9,377 nt of DNA from Ardenticatenales bacterium (GTDB lineage: Bacteria; Chloroflexota; Anaerolineae; Ardenticatenales; Ardenticatenaceae), in NCBI GenBank assembly GCA_013812995.1, contig JACCSL010000198.1:1-9377 (forward strand), in the 5' to 3' direction. Below, piece after piece: positions 1 to 5,169 of the stretch. Position 1 is the first letter of the stretch. Every line of letters begins with the position of its first letter. Below the pieces are notes generated by a model. That model was given only the letters and a program-made list of their open reading frames with translations. It had not been told where the DNA came from and did not search any database. The position numbers and the translations under genes were made by a program.

Positions 1-1072
1 GCATGGTTCCCCGGCTGATACCGATTTGCACACTCTGAATAAAGGAGAGCTCCGCTGGCGGACGGCATAGCACCTGCGCTACCCGGAGGGCGCGCCAGGG
101 GTCGTCCTCGTGCGCGCTGGGGGCTCCGAATGTGACGTGGAGATAGCTTCCTTTGTCCCCAAGAACCAGGTCCGCGAGGATTCCTCCATACGCGCCTGCT
201 TCCGCCTGCACCCAGCGCGCGAACGCGTCCAGCTTTGCCCCGGCGGCGGCGTCTGCCTCATAGTCGATCCCCCCAAAGCGCAAAAAGAGGGCGACCACAG
301 GGCGCAGCTCGGTCAGGAATTCGCCCTGCCCCGCCCGCAATCGCGCATAGATTACGGGCAGAAGCCAGGGACGTAGTTGCTCGTCGGAGAGCCGGGTATC
401 ATCCAACGCCGGCCAGGGGGTGGTAGCCACGTCCATCAGCAGGGCACGCACCACGCCGTAGCCAGGGTCATTGGTTCCATCTCTGCGCCAGTCAGTGACC
501 TCGATGTGAGCCGCGAGCTGGCGGGCTCGGCTGCCTTCCAGGAGCACCTCCCCCCGCTGAGCCTGCTTTTCCGCCCCGGCCATCTGCGCAAGCACGCGCC
601 CGGCGAGCACCTCCAGGAGCCGCACCTGCGGGTTACCCACCAGGAAGCGACGCACAGGGCCGACAGCAACCCCAACCTTCAGACCAAGCGATAGCGGCGT
701 GCCGGTGGGCAGCGACACCGTCTGGAAAGCGTCCATCGCTCGCTGCATGTCCAGCGCACAGGCCACAGCCCGCTGCCCCTCGTCCTGGTCAATGTAGCAG
801 GTGATGGCATCGCCTGCGAAGCCGATGACACTGCCGCCGTAGCGATGGACGACGGGCAGGAGCGCATCGTAGACGCGCCCCAACTGACGGGCAATCTCCT
901 CCGCGCCGCGATGGGTTCCCAGGCTATAGGTGAGCCCCTCCGTCAGCGCCGTAAAACCAGAGATGTCCGCCAAGAGCACCGCACCCTGACTGTACTCGGG
1001 CAGGATAGTACCCGCTGCGAGCGCGTGAAGGCGGTCCATTGGAAGATAAGCGGCAAGGGTCGGGTTTAGCAT
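1..1072 (-). CDS. Class III adenylate/guanylate cyclase, sAC-like tandem domains, N-terminal part
   Basis: The reading frame is open from an ATG at 1072-1070 to the left edge, giving 357 residues with the C-terminus missing. An SD-like GGGAG (1082-1078) lies 5 nt before the ATG and decides the start. Residues ~30-140 form a first class III cyclase domain, which makes cAMP or cGMP from NTP. The motif LLADISGF supplies the first metal aspartate (D36), and GGSVIGFAGDAI supplies the second (D88). Residues ~255-357 are a second, diverged copy (LRFGGIDY, then GDKGSYLHVTFGAP with D306) in which the first DxxGF-type aspartate is not recognisable. Two cyclase domains in tandem at the N-terminus is the architecture of soluble adenylyl cyclase. 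In bacterial relatives an AAA-type ATPase and TPR repeats usually follow; that part lies outside the window. No signal peptide or membrane segment is visible, so it should be cytosolic. Whether the product is cAMP or cGMP cannot be read here. Confidence 0.88.
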   Translation of the reverse strand, partial: MLNPTLAAYLPMDRLHALAAGTILPEYSQGAVLLADISGFTALTEGLTYSLGTHRGAEEIARQLGRVYDALLPVVHRYGGSVIGFAGDAITCYIDQDEGQRAVACALDMQRAMDAFQTVSLPTGTPLSLGLKVGVAVGPVRRFLVGNPQVRLLEVLAGRVLAQMAGAEKQAQRGEVLLEGSRARQLAAHIEVTDWRRDGTNDPGYGVVRALLMDVATTPWPALDDTRLSDEQLRPWLLPVIYARLRAGQGEFLTELRPVVALFLRFGGIDYEADAAAGAKLDAFARWVQAEAGAYGGILADLVLGDKGSYLHVTFGAPSAHEDDPWRALRVAQVLCRPPAELSFIQSVQIGISRGTM

Positions 1073-1215
1073 ACAAACTCCCTACAGAAAGCTTCCTCGG
1101 TCAATCATGCCACAGAAAGTCCTTGCAATGCCAACCCCTCCTTTAATCGGCCAAGTGTCAAGCACCCGAACACATCCAATCCGCCCCTCAGACGCTGGGG
1201 TTTGGCGGGGCCTGC

Positions 1216-1224
1216 TGCTATACT
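1216..1224 (+). promoter_or_regulatory. Extended -10 promoter element for the hydrolase gene
   Basis: TGCTATACT is a TGn-type extended -10 followed by a hexamer one base from TATAAT. It would start transcription near 1231, giving a leader of about 30 nt that just contains the ribosome binding site. No good -35 hexamer is present at the right distance, which is tolerated by extended -10 promoters. A very similar box (TGCTATTCT) precedes the ABC operon. Confidence 0.5.
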
Positions 1225-1249
1225 GGACCTTTTGCATCCAGAGAAAAAT

Positions 1250-1254
1250 AGGAG
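1250..1254 (+). promoter_or_regulatory. Ribosome binding site of the hydrolase gene
   Basis: AGGAG ends 6 nt before the ATG at 1261. It fixes that start over the longer overlapping frame that opens at 1107 in another phase. Confidence 0.75.
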
Positions 1255-1260
1255 ACTCTC

Positions 1261-2181
1261 ATGCACCAGGCTATAACGTCCCCCCGTCGCCGCTATTGGT
1301 GGCACCTCACGCGCTGGCTGCTGGTGCAACTGCTGCTGCTTGGCTGTATCACCTACTTCGTCGTCGGCTACACCGTGATCGTCCAACTGCTGACCCCGCG
1401 CTCCTTGCCCCTGGGAGCCTCCCCCGCGTCGGTAGGGCTCACCTACGAGACGGTTCCATTGACCTCCCACGATGGAACCGCGCTGGCAAGCTGGTATATT
1501 CCGTCTAGTAACACGCAGCGCGCGCTCATCGTGGTGCATGGCAAGGACAGCAACCGCTCGCTAGTGTTGGGGTCGGGGACGATGACCTTCGCGCGGGAGA
1601 TGCACGAGGCAGGCTTTGCGCTGCTCCTGCTGGACCTGCGCGCGCATGGCGAGAGTGAGGGCGACTATTCTACGCTCGGGGATCAGGAACGGTGGGATGT
1701 AGCGGCAGCTATCGACTGGTTGAGCACTCAGGGGTATGAAAAGATCGGCCTGCTGGGCGTCTCGATGGGTGGCGCGAGCGTCGCCGAGACCCTGGCTCTT
1801 CACGCGGAGGCTGACGCGGCGATTATAGACAGCACCTATCCGGACCTTGTCCCCTTCCTTCAGCAGCAGTTTCCCCACCTGACCGGGCTGCCCACCTTCT
1901 TTTTGCCCGGCTCTTACCTCGTGGGGCGGTTGCTCACCGGGGCAGACATTCCGAGCGTACGGCCCGCGCATCACGCGGGCCAAAGCGGGAAACCCCTGCT
2001 GGTGATCGTTGGCAGTGAGGACAGCCTAGTACTGCCAACCATGTGGGACGAATTGGATGGAAGCTACCCTTCCGTCACCCGGTGGACCGTGGCCGGTGCG
2101 CCGCACGCCGGGGCCTACGCCACGACGCCCGATGAGTACACCGCGCGCGTCCTGGCTTTTTTCGACGAACAGCTGGAGTGA
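1261..2181 (+). CDS. Membrane-anchored alpha/beta hydrolase (serine hydrolase)
   Basis: This 306-residue protein has a basic N-terminus (RRRYWW) and a hydrophobic segment at about residues 19-41, consistent with a signal anchor that places the enzyme on the outer face of the membrane. The rest is an alpha/beta hydrolase fold of the Hydrolase_4/S33-like type. It has an oxyanion strand VVHG (91-94), the DLRAHGES turn (125-132), the nucleophile elbow GVSMGG with Ser168, an acidic residue Asp254 in GSEDS, and His282 in APHAGAY. The triad therefore looks complete and the enzyme should be active, probably as an esterase, lipase or peptidase-like hydrolase; the substrate cannot be inferred. AGGAG 6 nt upstream supports the ATG. 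It is transcribed alone, divergent from the cyclase gene and convergent with the kinase gene, so context gives no clue to its role. Confidence 0.92.
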   Translation: MHQAITSPRRRYWWHLTRWLLVQLLLLGCITYFVVGYTVIVQLLTPRSLPLGASPASVGLTYETVPLTSHDGTALASWYIPSSNTQRALIVVHGKDSNRSLVLGSGTMTFAREMHEAGFALLLLDLRAHGESEGDYSTLGDQERWDVAAAIDWLSTQGYEKIGLLGVSMGGASVAETLALHAEADAAIIDSTYPDLVPFLQQQFPHLTGLPTFFLPGSYLVGRLLTGADIPSVRPAHHAGQSGKPLLVIVGSEDSLVLPTMWDELDGSYPSVTRWTVAGAPHAGAYATTPDEYTARVLAFFDEQLE

Positions 2182-2204
2182 AGAGGGGGCATTAGGGAGT
2201 GGGG

Positions 2205-4052
2205 CTATTTAGCGAGGGCCGCGATGATGGTGATGAGCTCATCGGGGTCAACGGGCTTGGGGACAAACATATTGAAGCCAGCCGCCAGCGCGCGCTGGTG
2301 ATCCTCGACTCTGGCATAGGCCGTCAGGGCTATGGCGGGAATCTGGCCGTTATGGGCACTGTCCAGCGCGCGCACCTTGCCAATGAGGGAGTACCCATCC
2401 TCGCCCGGCATTGCCAGATCAGACACCAGGACATCGGGCTGGTAGCGGGTCAGCCTATCCAGGGCGTCTGGCACGGAAGAGGCCATCTGGAGCGTGGCCC
2501 CGCACTCCGTCAGGGTATCGCTAAGCAGCTGAAGAATGTCTTCATCATCATCGACGAGCAAAACCTTGACCCCGATCAATGGGAGCTGAGTTTGGAGGGG
2601 TGTGATTTCTTCCGCAGGGGAATGCCAGTAGCCCCCACCTTGCAGGTGGGGGATGACACGCTTTTGGGAAAGGACAAGCGGAAGAAGGACGGAGAAGGTG
2701 GCTCCGTGCCCTTCTCCGGCGCTATCGGCCCGCACCGTGCCCCCATGCAACTCCACGAGATGGCGCACAATCGCCAGCCCCAGTCCCAGCCCTCCATGTC
2801 GGCGCGTGCTCGTCCCATCAGCCTGCCGGAAGCGGTCGAAGATGAAGGGAAGAAAGTGCGGGTCGATGCCCTCGCCCGAGTCGCTCACACTGATTTGCGC
2901 GGCGCTCCCAACGCGCTCCAGCAACACCCTCACCTGCCCACCCGTCGGGGTGAATTTGATGGCATTAGAGAGCAGGTTCCAGAAAACCTGTTGCAGGCGA
3001 TTGGCGTCTCCGGCGAGGTGACGTGCGGAGGGATCAACGGTCACGAGCAGTTGAATATCCCTGGCATCCGCTGCAAGTTGCACCGAATCAATGGCGGCGT
3101 TGATTACCGTCGCCGCATCGACCGGGCTGATGCTAAGGCGCAGCTTGCCTGTGATAATGCGCGACACATCGAGCATATCCTCGATGAGTTGAGCCTGCAC
3201 TTTAGCGCTACGCTCAATAATGGCAAGCCCCCGTTCCAGGGTGGCCTCGTCCCTCCGGCCCCTATTCAGTCGGTGGAGCCAGCCCAGAATAGTAGTGAGG
3301 GGTGTTCTGAGTTCGTGCGAGACGGTGGCGAGGAACTCATCCTTCATGCGATTCGCCTGCTCGGCCTCCTCGACCTGGCGCTCCAGCTGCTCCTTCATCG
3401 CGCGAAGGGCGGCTTCCGCCTCCTGGCGCTCCGCCACCTCTGCCTTGAGCAATCTGGCCTGCTGCTGTAGGCGAAGGATTTCCCTGAGACGAGCATCAGA
3501 GGTATCCAGAGCGTTGTAGCTCTCAGCAGGGATGATGTGGGAGTGGGCGTCACAGACGTGGTTGAGCGGTTGGATGAGGGCCTCCCCATCAAACCCGTGC
3601 ATGGGGTAAGCACAGAAGAGGCAGAAGGTGTAACTTTTTTGCAGCTCATTCCATAGTGCTTCCAGGCGAACCGCAGCGTCTTGATTGCCCTCTGCCCAAA
3701 GCAGCGCCACCATCTCTCCAAAAGCTCGCACACGGGGATAATGGGCGGTCATCTGGGCCATTAGACCGCCGATAACCTCCGCAAATCGCTCTGGATGAGG
3801 CCAACCCTCTACTATAAAGGTAGAGAGCATTTCCGCTGCATCCAATGCCACATACTGCCCTGCCGCGCGGAGACTTTCCACATCCAGCCACCTTGCCTGC
3901 AATTCTTTCTCTAGGGCAGTAAGGTGAGCCGCTGTGGCGATAATGATGGTGCCCTCGCCCAGGCGAAGCCCCGTGGCGATAAAGCCGCTGAGCGACTCCA
4001 GTAGACAGCTATCGCTCTCGTAGAATTGGGCAAAGTGCTCGGAGTTTCCCAT
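2205..4052 (-). CDS. Hybrid histidine kinase: MEDS sensor, HisKA, HATPase, receiver
   Basis: A 615-residue soluble sensor kinase with an attached receiver. Residues ~5-165 match the MEDS domain (starts EHFAQFYESD, ends CAYPMHGF), a sensory module first described in the DcmR regulator. Residues ~195-235 look like a coiled coil. HisKA follows with phospho-acceptor His246 in SHELRTP, then the HATPase with Asn363 (N box), DSGEG at 391-395 and GLGLG at 421-425. After a linker (~462-492) comes a receiver with acidic DDD (501-503), phospho-acceptor Asp545, Thr577 and Lys599, all intact. No membrane segment is seen, so it should sense a cytosolic signal. Start: the frame stays open to a GTG at 4193, but the preceding 47 residues look non-conserved and no SD precedes that GTG. 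ATG 4052 has GGAG 4 nt upstream and begins right at the MEDS domain. ATG 4055 is the alternative. No response regulator or DNA-binding partner is adjacent. Confidence 0.93.
   Translation of the reverse strand: MGNSEHFAQFYESDSCLLESLSGFIATGLRLGEGTIIIATAAHLTALEKELQARWLDVESLRAAGQYVALDAAEMLSTFIVEGWPHPERFAEVIGGLMAQMTAHYPRVRAFGEMVALLWAEGNQDAAVRLEALWNELQKSYTFCLFCAYPMHGFDGEALIQPLNHVCDAHSHIIPAESYNALDTSDARLREILRLQQQARLLKAEVAERQEAEAALRAMKEQLERQVEEAEQANRMKDEFLATVSHELRTPLTTILGWLHRLNRGRRDEATLERGLAIIERSAKVQAQLIEDMLDVSRIITGKLRLSISPVDAATVINAAIDSVQLAADARDIQLLVTVDPSARHLAGDANRLQQVFWNLLSNAIKFTPTGGQVRVLLERVGSAAQISVSDSGEGIDPHFLPFIFDRFRQADGTSTRRHGGLGLGLAIVRHLVELHGGTVRADSAGEGHGATFSVLLPLVLSQKRVIPHLQGGGYWHSPAEEITPLQTQLPLIGVKVLLVDDDEDILQLLSDTLTECGATLQMASSVPDALDRLTRYQPDVLVSDLAMPGEDGYSLIGKVRALDSAHNGQIPAIALTAYARVEDHQRALAAGFNMFVPKPVDPDELITIIAALAK
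2632..2652. repeat. Perfect 9-bp hairpin inside the kinase linker, IS200/IS605-end-like
   Basis: The arms CCCCCACCT and AGGTGGGGG are perfectly complementary around a 3-nt loop (TGC). Read on the minus strand, the hairpin is preceded by GTGTCAT and followed by GCTACTGG. That arrangement resembles the terminal hairpins of IS200/IS605 (TnpB-type) elements as I know them (GTGACAT, C/G-rich stem, GGGGCTTC). It falls in the linker between the HATPase and receiver domains and codes for part of IPHLQGGGYW without breaking the frame. The family assignment is by resemblance only. Confidence 0.4.
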
Positions 4053-4283
4053 CATACTCCAATCCACGCTCGGTGCCCTGGCCTGGAGTACAGCGTCTCC
4101 TCTTAGCTTACCCTCTCGAGCCGTATCGTGCTGTTTGGTTTGAATCACGGGAGCCCCCTGAGAATGGCAAAATAAGCGCCTTGATGGGTACACAGCACAA
4201 AAATTGGAGGCTGCTAAAGCGAAGGGCCTGCAAGTTGTATGCCAAGGATGTACCTGATCATCAATAAGTGTGCTGCTTGCCCG

Positions 4284-4299
4284 GCTATACGGCTATAGC
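4284..4299. repeat. Short dyad GCTATA-CGGC-TATAGC
   Basis: Six-base arms around a 4-base spacer. The same stretch reads as an 8-nt tandem repeat (GGCTATAC GGCTATAG, 4283-4298). It could be an operator or overlapping -10-like boxes between the divergent genes. It is short enough to be chance. Confidence 0.25.
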
Positions 4300-4378
4300 G
4301 GGGCCACCTACCCGCAGAGCGTGCGTCTTGCACAGCCTTCGGCGCGGCCCGAAAGAGCGAATTATTCCGCACCCCAGC

Positions 4379-4384
4379 TATAAC
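4379..4384 (+). promoter_or_regulatory. Possible -10 box for the uvrA remnant
   Basis: TATAAC, in the context CAGCTATAACAAAAT, is the best -10 candidate upstream of the uvrA start. Transcription would begin near 4391 and give a leader of about 90 nt containing the inverted repeat at 4419-4441. No convincing -35 hexamer lies 16-18 nt upstream, so this is a weak call. Confidence 0.3.
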
Positions 4385-4418
4385 AAAATCTGTCGCACCT
4401 CGCTGGTAAAGTGGCGGC

Positions 4419-4441
4419 AGCAGGTGAGGCCCTCACCTGCT
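4419..4441 (+). promoter_or_regulatory. Perfect inverted repeat in the uvrA leader, attenuator- or operator-like
   Basis: AGCAGGTGAGG and CCTCACCTGCT form 11-bp arms around a single central C. As RNA it would fold as a 9-bp stem with a 5-nt loop (GGCCC). It is followed by a pyrimidine-rich run (TCTTTCCCTTTCC), and the uvrA GTG lies 40 nt further on. No gene ends just before it on the plus strand, so it is not simply the terminator of an upstream gene. An attenuator, a weak terminator or a protein-binding operator would all fit. Confidence 0.45.
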
Positions 4442-4467
4442 CTTTCCCTTTCCTCCCCCTCCCTTGC

Positions 4468-4472
4468 AAGGA
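4468..4472 (+). promoter_or_regulatory. Ribosome binding site of the uvrA remnant
   Basis: AAGGA ends 9 nt before the GTG at 4482, where the conserved UvrA N-terminus begins. It is preserved although the gene downstream is broken. Confidence 0.45.
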
Positions 4473-4481
4473 AAAACGCTC

Positions 4482-5079
4482 GTGGAACCCCAACACATTG
4501 TGATTCGTGGTGCCCGCCACCATAACCTGCGCAGCGTTGACCTGAGTATCCCGCGCTACAAACTCGTTGTGCTGACCGGGGTCAGTGGCAGCGGAAAGTC
4601 CTCGCTGGCCTTCGACACCCTCTACGCTGCATGATGTGGGGTTGGATTACATAAAACTCGGCCAATCCGCGACCACGCTGAGCGGCGGCGAGGCGCAGCG
4701 CATCAAGCTCTCGAAGGAACTCAGCCGTGTTGCCACGGGGCGCACGATGTACATCCTCGATGAGCCTACGACGGGGCTACACGTCGCCGACATTCAGCGC
4801 CTGCTCGACGTGCTGCACCGCCTAGTCGAGGCAGGCAACAGCGTCGTGGTCATTGAGCACAACCTGGACATCATCAAGAGCGCGGATTGGCTCATTGACC
4901 TTGGCCCGGAAGGGGGCGCGGCGGGCGGCTATGTGATCGCGCAGGGCACCCCGGAGCAGGTCGCCGAGGTTTCTGAGAGCTACACCGGGCACTTCCTGCG
5001 CTCTACCCTGGACGGCTATCGGGTCGATTCCGCTGACACCTATCGGCTCCCTACCGCCGAGAAAGCCGTCGCGGGCTGA
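4482..5079 (+). pseudogene. uvrA: uvrA remnant with a large internal, out-of-frame deletion
   Basis: UvrA is the DNA-damage-sensing ABC ATPase of nucleotide excision repair, normally about 950 residues. Here only its two ends remain. From GTG 4482 the frame gives the family N-terminus ([11 protein letters not shown]) with the first Walker [18 protein letters not shown], then stops at TGA 4632-4634. The C-terminus continues in another frame from about 4625 to TGA 5077-5079. It carries the second signature LSGGEAQR, Walker [12 protein letters not shown] and the H-loop VVVIEHNLD, about 150 residues in all. Roughly 760 codons are missing, including the first signature, the zinc-binding insertions, the UvrB-binding region and the second Walker A. 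The ends meet at ACGCTG (4624-4629), which fits both sides (Tyr-Ala-Glu on the left, Thr-Leu-His on the right), so a short-homology deletion is likely. A GTG at 4585 could start a 164-residue product with the C-terminal motifs, but that product has no Walker A. An intact uvrA presumably exists elsewhere. An assembly chimera is the alternative. Confidence 0.85.
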
Positions 5080-5109
5080 GGGTATCTGTTCCTTCATCCG
5101 TGCAAACCA

Positions 5110-5118
5110 TGCTATTCT
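5110..5118 (+). promoter_or_regulatory. Extended -10 promoter element for the ABC-cytochrome operon
   Basis: TGCTATTCT is an extended -10 box of the same form as the one before the hydrolase gene. The start point would be near 5125, leaving a 45-nt leader. No clear -35 box is seen. It lies in the 90-bp gap after the uvrA remnant, so the operon need not depend on read-through. Confidence 0.4.
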
Positions 5119-5159
5119 ATCCCGCTCTCAGCCGGTTCCCGACCCTTCTCTTTCAACCC

Positions 5160-5163
5160 GGAG
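5160..5163 (+). promoter_or_regulatory. Ribosome binding site of ABC exporter half 1
   Basis: GGAG ends 6 nt before GTG 5170 and decides that non-ATG start. The nearest upstream ATG, at 5109, is in another frame. Confidence 0.6.
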
Positions 5164-5169
5164 CTGCTT

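Larger units (their letters stand above)
1073..1260. other. Divergent intergenic region between cyclase and hydrolase genes
   Basis: These 188 bp separate two divergently transcribed genes and must hold both promoters. The rightward promoter has a clear extended -10 box (separate entry). For the leftward gene a perfect TTGACA lies at 1161-1156, but no good -10 box sits 16-18 nt further on, so I do not call that promoter. No RNA gene or convincing small ORF was seen. Confidence 0.6.
4053..4481. other. Gene-poor divergent intergenic region between kinase and uvrA remnant
   Basis: About 430 bp that are visibly less GC-rich than the flanking genes. The open frame at 4268-4525 has no SD, no recognisable family and an arginine/proline-rich composition, and I do not accept it as a gene. 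No tRNA or known riboswitch was recognised. What can be seen is a small dyad (GCTATA/TATAGC at 4284-4299), a -10-like TATAAC at 4379-4384, and a perfect inverted repeat at 4419-4441. These three lie upstream of the uvrA remnant. A promoter for the kinase gene must lie in the left part but no strong -35/-10 pair was found. Confidence 0.55.

Noticed and set aside
1156..1161. Perfect TTGACA (minus strand) as the cyclase promoter -35
   Set aside because: No acceptable -10 hexamer lies 16-18 nt downstream (GGGGTT at 17 nt), so the match alone is not enough to call a promoter.
1105..1539. Overlapping open frames on both strands (minus 1105-1539, plus 1107-1508) around the hydrolase start
   Set aside because: They conflict with the well-supported hydrolase gene (SD, signal anchor, triad) and show no recognisable protein.
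2182..2204. Bidirectional terminator between the convergent hydrolase and kinase genes
   Set aside because: The 23-bp gap has no inverted repeat or T-run on either strand.
2199..3470. A 423-codon plus-strand open frame opposite the kinase
   Set aside because: The minus strand holds all kinase and receiver motifs in one frame; the plus-strand translation is low-similarity shadow sequence.
4056..4193. N-terminal extension of the kinase to the GTG at 4193
   Set aside because: No SD precedes that GTG and the extra 47 residues do not resemble a MEDS N-terminus; the start at 4052 begins at the domain and has GGAG upstream.
4268..4525. An 85-codon plus-strand open frame in the intergenic region
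   Set aside because: It has no SD, an odd Arg/Pro/Ser-rich composition, and it runs through the inverted repeat and into the uvrA start in another frame.
4585..5079. A functional short UvrA-like ATPase from GTG 4585
   Set aside because: It would contain signature, Walker B and H-loop but no Walker A. Its first 14 residues are the out-of-frame reading of the UvrA N-terminus, so a working ATPase is unlikely.
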